DNA from: Pedobacter sp. Leaf216
GTDB lineage: Bacteria > Bacteroidota > Bacteroidia > Sphingobacteriales > Sphingobacteriaceae
Reading direction: 5' to 3'
Length of the DNA stretch: 64,000 nt
NCBI RefSeq assembly: GCF_001421515.1
Contig: NZ_LMKM01000008.1
Coordinates: forward strand, 62,001 to 126,000
Position numbers and translations under genes: made by a program. The notes beneath the pieces are model-generated. The model worked only from the letters and a program-made list of their open reading frames with translations, had not been told where the DNA came from and ran no database searches. Shown in pieces: positions 15,436-24,845 of this stretch. The first letter of the stretch is position 1; every line of letters starts with the position of its first letter.

Positions 15436-18174
15436 TTATTTCCGTTCTACCACAAATGAATAATCTCCAGAGCCGAGCTCATAAACGGCCCTGTTATTCT
15501 CCATTTTTATAAATTTTAAATCCTTTATTGATTTCGATTTTTCTGAAACATCATTTTTATTATTTGCAGGAATATAAACCATTGCAGTTGTATTTGCCGG
15601 AATGGTGATATTCCAGTTAAATTGCTTTGCTGTTTTATTATAATTGCTTTTAATTAGCCCATAAACCGAATTGTAGGTGGCATTTATAGCGTTTAAGCCA
15701 TTAATTATTTCCGGTTTCATGATGATCTTTTTGAAAGCTGCACTTTCGGATTTTATTCCGGCCAGATTTTCATAATACCAGATCAGTAAATCGCCAAGCA
15801 TCATCACATGGTTTTGTGAATTCATTTTTGGATCGGCTGTATTCCCATTCCACAATTCCCAAATGGTGGTTGCGCCGTTATCTACCATGTAGCCCCAACT
15901 CGGATAAGTTTTTTGTGTGGCCACGGTATAGGCCAAATCTGGTCGGCCATAATCGTTTAAACAGCGCATTAACCACTGAATTCCCACTAAGCCATTGCTC
16001 AAATGCCCCTTATTTGTAACCTCTACCGTATAAGTAATGCTCTTAAAAACTTTATCTACATTGTCTTGAGGAACCATCCCGAAGTAAAGCGGAATGATGT
16101 TATCGGTTAGTGCATTTGAGGCATAGTAGCCTTTGTTGTTATAATATTTTTGATTAAAAGCGTCTTTGATTTTATTTCCCAAAAGCTCATATGCCTTTAT
16201 ATCTTCATTGTTGCCGCTTACCTTCGCAAACTCCATCATCAATTGGGTGAAATGATAATAATATGCTGTCGAAATCAATTCTGACGGATACTTTTTATCT
16301 GCACTTTTACCACGGCCAAATTCGATGGTAATGGGCGGCATACACCAATCGCCATAACTATCTTTGGTCAAAATATAATCTTTCATGTAACGGTTTTGCA
16401 TGTAAGCAAGCCATTTTTTCATTGCCGGATAGTTGTCCTGTACGGCAGATACATCACCAGTTTGCTTATATAACATTTCGGTAACTAAAAGCATTGCTCC
16501 GGGCCAGGTCATGTTGTCGCTGTAGTAGCGCCAAAAAGCTGGTGCAACATCCGGAATGGCACCATCTTCTTTTTGCGAATTTCTAATATCTTGCAACCAT
16601 TTGGCGTAGAATCTACCGTTATCAAAAAGAAAACTTTCACCATAAGCCACTGCGCCTCTATCGCCCAACCAAGGCATGCGCTCGTTGCGTTGCGGGCAAT
16701 CAACCGGAATCCCTTTGTAACTCCCGGCAATTCCCCACCAGGCATTTTTGAAAATCTGATTAGTCAAAGCATCCGAAGTTTCGAACGTTCCGACCGTTTT
16801 GATGCTATCGTAAATCATTTTGCCAACGAAATCGCTTAGTAATGGTTGGTAGGTATAGCCTGTAAGTTCTACATATCTAAACCCGCGGTAGGCAAATGTT
16901 GGTTCCCAGGTTTCTGATTCGCCACCTTTTAAGGTGTATAAATCGGTACATTTTGCATTGCGGAGATTAGCGGTAAAGAGTTCGCCATTATCTTGTAATG
17001 ATTCAGCAAACCGCATTTTAATCTGGTTGCCTTTAATACCTTTTACCTTGATTTGCAGCCAGCCCACCATGTTCTGACCTATATCCAAAATATACCGACC
17101 ACCCGAAATTTTAGTGATTGAAACAGGCTTAATGGTATTCATCACTTTCATGTTTTCATTCATCTGGGCCTCAATAGTTCCGGTAGGTTCTTGTACAAAT
17201 TCTACTTTTGCCCATTTACTATCATCAAAACCTACTTTATTCCAGCCTGAAACTTCTTTTGTAGCATCGTATTCTTCGCCGTCGTATTCGTTATTTGCTC
17301 TGATCGGTCCATCTGTTGTGCCCTTCCAGCTATCGTCGGTATCAATATTTGCCGTTGTTCCGTCGGTGTAAACAATGTTGATGTTCATGAGCATTTTCGG
17401 AAACCCAAATGTTTTAATTTTATACGGTTTTTCATTTTGGCGCATTGCGAAGAAACGGCCATTTCCGAGTATCGTACCCACTGCATTTTTACCGTTCTGG
17501 ATGTAACTGGTTACATCATAGGTATTGTACTTTACGTTTTTGGTATAATCAGTAGGCGACGGCGATAAAACATCATTCCCCACTTTTTTACCATTAATAT
17601 AGAGTTGGTATAAACCTAAGCCAATGATAGATGCGGTGGCAGATTTGATTTGTTTTATAGACTGAAACTCCTTTCTAAAATATCGTGCTGATAAACGTGA
17701 ATCCGTTTTAATGTTATCCCATGGGAAAGCCCGGTCGAAACCAATCCAGCCCTTTGGCCAATCTTTATAATAAAGCAAACCCATAGTGAAAGCGTTGTTA
17801 GCCGACCATTCACTTTGACCAGCAGTTGTCCATACTTTAACCTTCCAGTAGGCTTTCATACGGCTAGTTAATGCCATACCGTTATAGCTTACATGGATAG
17901 ATTCTGGTTCCTTAACCTTTCCTGAGTCCCATAAATCGCCTTCATTCGCCTTTAATTTTTCTGCCGATGATGCAACTAAAATTTGATAAGCGGTTTGCAT
18001 TACATTACGCTCATTAGAAATGATATGCCATGCAAAGCGGGGTTTTACAACATCAATGCCCAACGGATTTTCGAGCATCTCGCAGGTGGTGTGCTGCAAC
18101 GAGATTTCCGCCATCACTTTTGTAAAGGATATGAGGCAAATGCTGATGATCGCTAGGTGGAGTTTAATGTTCAT
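15436..18174 (-). CDS. GH78 alpha-L-rhamnosidase, full length
   Basis: The 912-residue product has a signal peptide (KLHLAIISICLISFTKVMAE). Then come the fibronectin-like domain (LENPLGIDVVKPRFAWH), the rhamnosidase N-terminal domain (about 160-330, LYINGKKVGNDVLSPSPTDY), a beta-sandwich (about 345-450) and the (alpha/alpha)6 barrel. The barrel carries DCPQRNERMPWLGDRG near residue 492 and TTIWELWNG near 770, the regions that hold the catalytic acid and base in GH78. A C-terminal beta-sandwich ends the protein. It removes rhamnose from pectic oligosaccharides in the periplasm or at the surface. It is clearly paralogous to the truncated gene at 1-1561 (shared NVMQTAYQILV segment). Confidence 0.95.
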   Translation of the reverse strand: MNIKLHLAIISICLISFTKVMAEISLQHTTCEMLENPLGIDVVKPRFAWHIISNERNVMQTAYQILVASSAEKLKANEGDLWDSGKVKEPESIHVSYNGMALTSRMKAYWKVKVWTTAGQSEWSANNAFTMGLLYYKDWPKGWIGFDRAFPWDNIKTDSRLSARYFRKEFQSIKQIKSATASIIGLGLYQLYINGKKVGNDVLSPSPTDYTKNVKYNTYDVTSYIQNGKNAVGTILGNGRFFAMRQNEKPYKIKTFGFPKMLMNINIVYTDGTTANIDTDDSWKGTTDGPIRANNEYDGEEYDATKEVSGWNKVGFDDSKWAKVEFVQEPTGTIEAQMNENMKVMNTIKPVSITKISGGRYILDIGQNMVGWLQIKVKGIKGNQIKMRFAESLQDNGELFTANLRNAKCTDLYTLKGGESETWEPTFAYRGFRYVELTGYTYQPLLSDFVGKMIYDSIKTVGTFETSDALTNQIFKNAWWGIAGSYKGIPVDCPQRNERMPWLGDRGAVAYGESFLFDNGRFYAKWLQDIRNSQKEDGAIPDVAPAFWRYYSDNMTWPGAMLLVTEMLYKQTGDVSAVQDNYPAMKKWLAYMQNRYMKDYILTKDSYGDWCMPPITIEFGRGKSADKKYPSELISTAYYYHFTQLMMEFAKVSGNNEDIKAYELLGNKIKDAFNQKYYNNKGYYASNALTDNIIPLYFGMVPQDNVDKVFKSITYTVEVTNKGHLSNGLVGIQWLMRCLNDYGRPDLAYTVATQKTYPSWGYMVDNGATTIWELWNGNTADPKMNSQNHVMMLGDLLIWYYENLAGIKSESAAFKKIIMKPEIINGLNAINATYNSVYGLIKSNYNKTAKQFNWNITIPANTTAMVYIPANNKNDVSEKSKSIKDLKFIKMENNRAVYELGSGDYSFVVERK

Positions 18175-18242
18175 TACGCTTCGCGGTTGATTGCACAGAT
18201 TTATTGATTATACTAATTGTATTATTGTTTTTTAAAAAAATT
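18175..18242. other. Gap between GH78 start and repeat, no gene
   Basis: The 68 bp upstream of the GH78 start (18174) are AT-rich and lack a recognisable promoter. The repeat beginning at 18243 fills the rest of the gap up to the GH2 stop. Transcription probably continues through from the GH2 gene. Confidence 0.4.
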
Positions 18243-18353
18243 CGTCATTGCGAAGCTTGGCCTGAGCGAGCTGAAGCAATCTTTTTTGCTAATGTTATTG
18301 TGTTCCATAATTTCTTTATTGAGATTGCTTCGTCGTTCCTCCTCGCAATGACG
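18243..18353. repeat. GTCATTGCGA palindromic repeat overlapping the GH2 stop
   Basis: CGTCATTGCGAAGCTTGG and its partner CCTCGCAATGACG frame a 111-bp element. The right arm (minus-strand reading) supplies the last codons and stop of the GH2 gene, SSSLRGGTTKQSQ. The repeat has therefore replaced the original C-terminus or run into it. Confidence 0.83.
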
Positions 18354-21129
18354 AACTATGGAGCGAAAAATCAAAATACAAGGTCATATTCAATGCCCTA
18401 CTTGGATCTTTATCAAAATCGTAATAAATATTCTTCATTCCCATTGGCCCTGTTGTTTCTGGTTTTTGGGTTTTTGTACCAATTGCCGAAATGGCATTCA
18501 TAAAGGAAATATCACCATTCGGAAATGTCGGACTCATATTATCGTATTCTGTATCCTTTGATTTTTTTGGTGTAAATAACCTTAAAAAAACATCTTCCCG
18601 ATCTGTTACAACTTTGAATGATTGTTGCTTGCCAATAAATTCGCACCAGTACATATTTGAATAATAGCCTTTAAATTCTGGATATTGCCATGGTGCTTCT
18701 CCTGTTGCCGAATTGTTATAATCCTTTTTCCAAATGCCAAACTCCGTTCCTTTCATCCTGTTTTTCCAAACGCGGTATGGCCCATTACCTTTGTATTCAA
18801 CGGCTTTAATTTCTGTTTCTGGATAAGAAAAGTTAACACCAACGAAAGTGGTAAAGTAATCTGATGGAAAATATTTTACTTCCATTTTTAACCATCCAGA
18901 TGGGTAAATCGTCCATTGTAGGGTATTCCAGCTTTCCTTTTTATCAAATTTAGATGAAATCACTAAATTTTCGCCATCCATTTTTTGAGTAAAACCTTTA
19001 AAGTTATTTACACCCTCCTGCAAAATAGGACCATTGGAAAAAGGCATTATCCCTTTAGCATTCCTGGCCTGTTGCAACAAACCAGTTGTTTTGTCGAACG
19101 TTAAATCAATACCATTTGCAGAAACAAGGTATAATTTAGCGTCTTCTTTGAGATTTATTTTCGAAAAACCTGTTTTTACAATAATTTTCTCAGCATCATC
19201 TATAGGCAAAGTGATGGGGAAACTCCAGGTGAATAATTCTTTACCATCCGGTCCATTTGCGCTAAGATAAAGGGCATCAAAACTTCTCCAATCTGCTGGA
19301 AGATTAACCTGTAATTTTCCTTTTTCGAAGGGTTTAATGTTTGGTGCATCGGCTTTGCCAGACTTAAATGCAGCATCTGTCCCAGCTTTTAATTTCTTCA
19401 ATTTCCAGTTAAAAGTACATTGATTGAGGTTGGTAAAAGCATATCGGTTTTCTAATGTAAACGAGCCATCAAAGCCAAATGTCATTTCTCTTTTTGCTAT
19501 AAAAACCGGACTCCAAACTTCTTTAATGGTGAAAAAACTACCTTCTTTTTCATGATAAGGCCCAACAATTCCGTCAGGGCCATGATTTCCATCAGTATCC
19601 AATTCACCATTTTTATCGGTACGCACCACAGCCTGGTCGGCAAAATCCCATAAGAAACCGCCAGCCGAAAGTGGATTGTTCCACATGGCATTCCAGTAAT
19701 CTTCAATGCCTGCACCATGACCGCCATCCCACATACCATGCAGAAATTCGGTAGGCATTAAAATATTGTGCCCATGATCGTAGTTGCCAATTCCGTAATT
19801 AAATTCACGGTAATGTGTGGTTTCAAAACCGTTAAAAACTTCCCAAGGGTGAATTAAAGGTCTTTTTTGAAGATCTTCCTCGCCAAAAAGATGATCAAGT
19901 TCGCGGTTATGACCACCTTCGTTCCCATTGGCCCAAAATATAATCGATGGATGATTTTCATCATTCAACATCATTTCTTTCATCAACTTCGTTCCGGTAG
20001 GCGTAACATAAGTGCCGTGCCAGCCTGCCAGTTCGTCCATTACAAATAAGCCAAGCGAATCGCAAACGTCTAAAAAATGGCCATCTGGTGGGTAGTGAGA
20101 CATCCGGACGGCATTCATATTCATTTCTTTCATCAACAAAACATCGGCGATGCTGATTTTTTTACTGGTTGTTCTGCCCGACGACGGATAAAATGAATGC
20201 CGGTTTACACCTTTAAACTTCATTTTTACTCCGTTAACATATACGCCATCACGTTCTTTTACTTCAACTGTTCTAAAACCAATTTTTTTGGAAATCTGAT
20301 GGATCTCTTTCCCATTTTTAATTAATGTGAAGTTTGCCGTATACAAATTCGGAAACTCTGAAGACCATAAAGCCGGATTGGAAAATTGATGATTGAGTTG
20401 TATGTTTTTATTTCCTTTATTTATTGAAGTTGTAAACCGATCACCAAATCTTTTCCCATTTTTTCCTAAAAGCTCCACTTCAATTTTATCTGCATCACCA
20501 GTATAATTTAATTGCGCATTTAAACTGCCATCAGCTTTGGCATCGATCTGAATCCGATTGATATGGGTTTGCGGCAGTGATTCGAGATATACAGGTCTGA
20601 AAATGCCACCAAAAATCCAGAAATCAGCCTTGCGTTCGGCATTGTTAACCGATTCATTAGCAGAATGCTTGGATACTTTTACTTCAAGTAAATTATCGTC
20701 GCCAAATTTAATCAGTTTGGAAATATCGTATTTAAAAACATAAAATGAACCCTGGTGAATCTCACCAGCCAACTGACCGTTAATTTTTACTTCGGTATCG
20801 GTCATTGAGCCTTCAAAAACGATATTGATTTCCTTATTTTTCCAGGCAGTTGGAACTTTAAATTTATACTTGTAAAGCCCTTCTTCCTTTCCCTTATTTT
20901 CTTCTTTGTTGAAACCATAATTATATTTTCCGAAACCCTGCAGTTCCCAATTTGAAGGAACTGGTATAGTGGTCCATTTGCCCGAATTTGTGCCAGCGGT
21001 ACAGAAAAAATCCCAGTTCACGGTATTGTCGTTCCCTGTTCCCGATAGGTATAATTTCTCCGTTTGCTGGGCTTTTAGCGAGCAGAATAGGGTTGTTAAA
21101 CACAAGAAAAGTATAAATCTGCGTTTCAT
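18316..21129 (-). CDS. GH2 beta-galactosidase-like enzyme
   Basis: The 937-residue product has a signal peptide (RRFILFLCLTTLFCSLKAQ), a GH2 sugar-binding domain (about 30-190), an immunoglobulin-like domain (about 195-295) and a TIM barrel from about 300. The barrel contains FKGVNRHSFYP, WANGNEGG (acid/base Glu near 404) and MPTEFLHGMWDGG (candidate nucleophile Glu near 461). The C-terminal half has beta-galactosidase small-chain-like strands. It likely removes beta-linked galactose or a related sugar from pectin side chains. The last 13 residues are encoded by a palindromic repeat. The start codon overlaps the upstream SASA stop by one base, which suggests translational coupling. Confidence 0.9.
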   Translation of the reverse strand: MKRRFILFLCLTTLFCSLKAQQTEKLYLSGTGNDNTVNWDFFCTAGTNSGKWTTIPVPSNWELQGFGKYNYGFNKEENKGKEEGLYKYKFKVPTAWKNKEINIVFEGSMTDTEVKINGQLAGEIHQGSFYVFKYDISKLIKFGDDNLLEVKVSKHSANESVNNAERKADFWIFGGIFRPVYLESLPQTHINRIQIDAKADGSLNAQLNYTGDADKIEVELLGKNGKRFGDRFTTSINKGNKNIQLNHQFSNPALWSSEFPNLYTANFTLIKNGKEIHQISKKIGFRTVEVKERDGVYVNGVKMKFKGVNRHSFYPSSGRTTSKKISIADVLLMKEMNMNAVRMSHYPPDGHFLDVCDSLGLFVMDELAGWHGTYVTPTGTKLMKEMMLNDENHPSIIFWANGNEGGHNRELDHLFGEEDLQKRPLIHPWEVFNGFETTHYREFNYGIGNYDHGHNILMPTEFLHGMWDGGHGAGIEDYWNAMWNNPLSAGGFLWDFADQAVVRTDKNGELDTDGNHGPDGIVGPYHEKEGSFFTIKEVWSPVFIAKREMTFGFDGSFTLENRYAFTNLNQCTFNWKLKKLKAGTDAAFKSGKADAPNIKPFEKGKLQVNLPADWRSFDALYLSANGPDGKELFTWSFPITLPIDDAEKIIVKTGFSKINLKEDAKLYLVSANGIDLTFDKTTGLLQQARNAKGIMPFSNGPILQEGVNNFKGFTQKMDGENLVISSKFDKKESWNTLQWTIYPSGWLKMEVKYFPSDYFTTFVGVNFSYPETEIKAVEYKGNGPYRVWKNRMKGTEFGIWKKDYNNSATGEAPWQYPEFKGYYSNMYWCEFIGKQQSFKVVTDREDVFLRLFTPKKSKDTEYDNMSPTFPNGDISFMNAISAIGTKTQKPETTGPMGMKNIYYDFDKDPSRALNMTLYFDFSLHSSSLRGGTTKQSQ

Positions 21130-22547
21130 TAATTGGTTTTAAAAGTTTTAGTTAATGGATTATCGGTTCGGAAAGGCAAAGCAGGTAAACCATTGCTATA
21201 AAAGTTTCCTGTTGGGTTTTCCGTCCAGTTATAACGCACGGCTACAGGTGTCTTAACTTCTTTTGAAGAAACAACAACTTTTCCATCTTTTATCACAGCA
21301 TCAGCATTTACAAATTTTCCGTCATTTCCTGCGATGGTAAAACCGGTAATAGGACCGGATGAAGCTGATTTTAAATAATCGAAATTCAATTCGGCTTTCC
21401 CATTTTTAAACGATACTGATTGATAAACAGGCCCTGAGAAATCATTTTTTTGATTATAGGTTTCGGCCAAAGCCCAAAGTGCCAATCTTCTGCCTACCTC
21501 CCATTTATATGTTGGGTGTAAATCTTCATTGGAGTCGGTTAAATCGTTTGTAGAAACCATTCCAGTGTTCGGTAAACGCAACAATTGTGTTTGCGCTTCC
21601 CAAAATTCAGGTTCGGTATTTTCATCAACAGGTACTTTGCCTTTGGTTTTGGAATAGTTAAAAGGTGCAATCTGAACATAATAAAAAGGCAGATTCTTTT
21701 CTTTCCAGGCTTTTCGCCAGCTATTAATCAATACCTTCATTTTATAGGCGTAATTGATCTTTTCATTCAAAAAGCAATTGGTTTCGCCCTGATACCACAA
21801 AAAACCACGGATTTTAAATTGTGTTAAAGGTTCGATCATCGTTGAATAAAACTTACCCGGATCGTTACCTATTTTTTGATTTTCGAAATAATCCTCCAAT
21901 GCAAATGCATTTTCTGAAATCCATGGCTCAATTGCACTTCCCGGAATGGCCGAAGAAATCAGGCCCACTGGAATTCCTAATTTTTCCTGAACTTCTTTGG
22001 CGAAGAAATAACCAACGGCTGAAAAAGCACGTAATGCTGAATCTTGCGCCATTGCCCAGCTTTTATGAAGCGAATCAGGTTTGATTAAAGTTTTTCGGTT
22101 AACCAGGAAAATTCTGATCTGATCATTTTTTGCCTTTGCAACTTCATCAAACGGGAAACCTAATTTTTCATTTTTAGGTTTTGGGATTTTGGCCAGTTTG
22201 CGCATGGCATATTCCATATTGGATTGACCAGAACATACCCAAACCTCGCCCACTAGAATATTGGTAAGCTCAATTTTATTTGAGCCACTGATGGTCATGG
22301 TTTGGGGGTTTATAGCTGTTTTTAATGGTGCTAAAACCACCGACCAGTTTCCGTTTTTATCGGCAACTGTTTCTTTTTTCTGACCTGCAAAAACTACTGC
22401 TACTTTTTCATCAGGTGAAGCAAAACCCCAGATATTGATTGGTTTTTCGCGCTGTAAAACCATATTGCTTGATAAAATTTGAGGCAAAAGGATTTTTGCG
22501 TTGGCGGAAAAGGAAAATAAAGAAAGAAGGATAATTAGTGCCGTCAT
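21129..22547 (-). CDS. SASA-family sialate/rhamnogalacturonan O-acetylesterase
   Basis: The start at 22547 gives MTALIILLSLFSFSANA and about 472 residues. An upstream frame to 22817 is open but consists of translated dispersed repeats. The SASA fold is shown by GEVWVCSGQSNMEYAMRK (nucleophile Ser), AIPGSAIEPWIS, GFLWYQGETN and EDLHPTYKWEVGRR (Asp/His pair). The family deacetylates sialic acids and plant-cell-wall polysaccharides; in this locus acetylated pectin is the likely target. The signal peptide has no positive charge near the start, which is odd and may reflect repeat insertion displacing the original start. The beta-sandwich insert seen in other SASA proteins is absent here but present in the GH95 protein at 56695-59511. 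Confidence 0.87.
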   Translation of the reverse strand: MTALIILLSLFSFSANAKILLPQILSSNMVLQREKPINIWGFASPDEKVAVVFAGQKKETVADKNGNWSVVLAPLKTAINPQTMTISGSNKIELTNILVGEVWVCSGQSNMEYAMRKLAKIPKPKNEKLGFPFDEVAKAKNDQIRIFLVNRKTLIKPDSLHKSWAMAQDSALRAFSAVGYFFAKEVQEKLGIPVGLISSAIPGSAIEPWISENAFALEDYFENQKIGNDPGKFYSTMIEPLTQFKIRGFLWYQGETNCFLNEKINYAYKMKVLINSWRKAWKEKNLPFYYVQIAPFNYSKTKGKVPVDENTEPEFWEAQTQLLRLPNTGMVSTNDLTDSNEDLHPTYKWEVGRRLALWALAETYNQKNDFSGPVYQSVSFKNGKAELNFDYLKSASSGPITGFTIAGNDGKFVNADAVIKDGKVVVSSKEVKTPVAVRYNWTENPTGNFYSNGLPALPFRTDNPLTKTFKTN

Positions 22548-22736
22548 TCCCGCGCAGGCGGGAATCTTAATGCTACAGGTGCTAGGATTCTCTCCCGTCA
22601 TTTCGATCCGATAGCTATCGGATGGAGCGCAGCGAAACCGAGAAATCATTTCCGCATGGTTCAAAGATTTCTCCACTACGGTCGAAATGACGCTTAGGAA
22701 AGATTGCCGAGCCTTGCCCCCTCGTACTGACGATGA
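22542..22736. repeat. Cluster of three different palindromic repeat families
   Basis: GTCATTCCCGCGCAGGCGGGAATC (22543-22566) forms a hairpin with CCCGC/GCGGG arms. CGTCATTTCGATCCGATAGC...GTCGAAATGACG (22596-22692) is a second element with TTTCGA/TCGAAA arms. The remains of a GTCATTGCGAGG-type element follow (AAGATTGCCGAGCC to ACTGACGA, to 22733). Three families are stacked in one gap, and the SASA start codon lies within the first. Confidence 0.8.
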
Positions 22737-22817
22737 TGTGGCCGGAATGCCGAACGCCTTAGCACTCAATAATGGGAAAACTCCAAACTCCAAACCCAAA
22801 ACTCCAAACTTTCTCAT

Positions 22818-24650
22818 CTAAAATCCCTCCGTTTTTAAATACTTAATCGAATAAACGGCTTCCTTCTTCTCTGCTTCCCCGGCATTTTTCAAATCATAGG
22901 TTTGATCCGCTGGTGTATCTACATCAGGAAAACGACGAACATCACCGGTGCGGAAAACAATTCTGGAAACATCAGCAACAGGTTGAAAAGCCAGGCTGGT
23001 TAATACATCTTTGCCGTTTACAGTGATGGTGTAAAAACGCATAAAGGCATCTAATTTTAATTTGATGTCGTAACTTTTACCTGCCTCGTATTTCATAAAG
23101 TTTTTATACCGTGCGCCTGCCTTTGCGCTTAAAGTTCCTGCGGTATCAAAAGTAAGGCGCACGGTAGCTGTTCCTTTAACATCCTGCAATTCGATTTCCA
23201 ATAAACCGAAGTCATTTTGCTTCGGCGTAACAGAAAATGAGGCGATTATTTTTTTTGCTGCTGGAAAAAACCTTTCAGCTTTGGCATAATCAAAAGGATC
23301 TTTGTCTTTCAATACTAAAACGCCGTTTTCAACCTTAACAGGGGCCCAAAGTGGACTGTAGACATTCCATGTTTCGAGTGCTTTATCAGCTGGCATCTTA
23401 CCGAAATCATCGTTTACATGTTGTGTTGCTTTATCATTAAGGGGTACTGGCACAGAAGAAACCCAAATATCTTCTTTGTTCATGCTGTAGGTTACCCATA
23501 ATTTACCATCAGCAGGTTTGCCATTACCTTCGATAATTCCACGTACATATTGTGGCCCGTATGATTTATAGTTACCACCATAACGCATTGGCGTAATTTC
23601 ACCGTGTACGAGTAGAAGGTTGGTATAATCGAGTCCGTTTTTACTTGTTGATATGGCTAGCGGCCATCGGTACTCAGATGGATTATAAACCGTTGCATAG
23701 TTGCCATCAGAAGTTTTCTGTCCCCATATTTTGGCGTTACTATTCACGAAACCGGGTGCCCTGGAAGCATTTTCCGGCCAGCTCTTACCGTTATCATTGC
23801 TAATTGCAGTTAAGGCATTTTTCCATAAACCCACAACTCTGCCATCAGGTAAATGATAGTAACTAAACGCCTTATATTGCTTTTGTAAAGTAATTAGCGG
23901 ATCTTTTCTATCTGCTTCCTCATTCCATTGCTGGGTAATTAATTTATTGGCTAACAACTCATTACAAGATTCAATAAAAGCTTTACTTTTACTTTTGGTG
24001 TATAATGGGTATTTAGTGTTTTTCTCGGAGTAGCCGGGGTTGTAGTGAATAAAATAAATAGGTCCGTATTTGCCGTCTGGCAGAATTTCTCTTACGGCCC
24101 TGCCAATTCCATGGCCATCGTTCGGATCGTCTTTAGCATCAAAACTGATCGCATAGAAACCCAAAGCCAGGAAAACGTTTTTCTTTGAAACATAAAAGCC
24201 CATGCGTTGATGCATCACGGCATCTAAATCTTTAGCTACATCGGTTCTACCCGCTTTTGTTGTACCATCCGGAATTCGGTAAACCGGAAAAATAACATCC
24301 GGCTTGCTCCAGGTGTAGCCATCATTTGAAGATTGTAATAATGTTTGACCTGGTGGGATGCTTTCGCCAACTTTATCACTCAGGTATTCGATGTAAAATT
24401 TATTGTTCCAATAGGCCAGCATTGGGGCATGGTTGTAAGTCCAACCGAAGTTTTCGGCCAGTTCAGGGTGTTCTCTGTTCGCACGGAAAGTTTGGATATT
24501 ATGCACACCCATTACCGGCGAAAGCTGACCGTGATGGTAATCTGCATTAACCAGGGTTTTACCTGTATAGCGCACTGTATCTTGCGCATGCGAAGTGGTT
24601 ATCGCAAATGCAAGTGGTAAGCTTATACAAAGTATTTTAAATATTTTCAT
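22818..24650 (-). CDS. Secreted sialidase-like propeller with C-terminal beta-sandwich
   Basis: From the ATG at 24650 (MKIFKILCISLPLAFAITTSHAQ, signal peptide) the product has 610 residues. The first 370 or so show a propeller: PMLAYWNNKFYIEYL, SSNDGYTWSKPDVIF, AISNDNGKSWPENASRA and STSKNGLDYTNLL are Asp-box-like or blade repeats. The last 180 residues (WAPVKVENGVLVLKDKDPFDYAKAERFFP ... YDIKLKLDAFMRFYTITVNGK) form a concanavalin-like beta-sandwich, often a carbohydrate-binding part. It is unlike the other propeller at 13395-14534 in length and domain content. It is probably an exo-acting enzyme on pectic glycans. The family is not assigned. Confidence 0.75.
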   Translation of the reverse strand: MKIFKILCISLPLAFAITTSHAQDTVRYTGKTLVNADYHHGQLSPVMGVHNIQTFRANREHPELAENFGWTYNHAPMLAYWNNKFYIEYLSDKVGESIPPGQTLLQSSNDGYTWSKPDVIFPVYRIPDGTTKAGRTDVAKDLDAVMHQRMGFYVSKKNVFLALGFYAISFDAKDDPNDGHGIGRAVREILPDGKYGPIYFIHYNPGYSEKNTKYPLYTKSKSKAFIESCNELLANKLITQQWNEEADRKDPLITLQKQYKAFSYYHLPDGRVVGLWKNALTAISNDNGKSWPENASRAPGFVNSNAKIWGQKTSDGNYATVYNPSEYRWPLAISTSKNGLDYTNLLLVHGEITPMRYGGNYKSYGPQYVRGIIEGNGKPADGKLWVTYSMNKEDIWVSSVPVPLNDKATQHVNDDFGKMPADKALETWNVYSPLWAPVKVENGVLVLKDKDPFDYAKAERFFPAAKKIIASFSVTPKQNDFGLLEIELQDVKGTATVRLTFDTAGTLSAKAGARYKNFMKYEAGKSYDIKLKLDAFMRFYTITVNGKDVLTSLAFQPVADVSRIVFRTGDVRRFPDVDTPADQTYDLKNAGEAEKKEAVYSIKYLKTEGF

Positions 24651-24661
24651 GTTTATATTTT

Positions 24662-24845
24662 TTACCACGAAGACACTAAGACACTAGATCTTATTCTTTT
24701 ATGCGTCATTGCGAGTTTCCGATTCTTGATCGGAACGAAGCAATCTTTTTTGCTAAATAGATTGCTTTACACGCTCGCTCTGCCCCTTACTTCAGTTCGC
24801 AATGACGAATTTCTTTACTTCGTGCTTTTGTGTCTTTGTGGTTAA
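24662..24845. repeat. Nested repeat: GTCATTGCGA element inside a CCACGAAGACAC palindrome
   Basis: The outer arms are TTTACCACGAAGACACTAAG (24661-24680) and GTGTCTTTGTGGTTAA (24830-24845). Between them lies a GTCATTGCGA-type element from 24704 to 24807, ending GCAATGACGA. The element appears to have inserted into an older palindrome between the GH43-like gene and the propeller gene. Confidence 0.7.
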
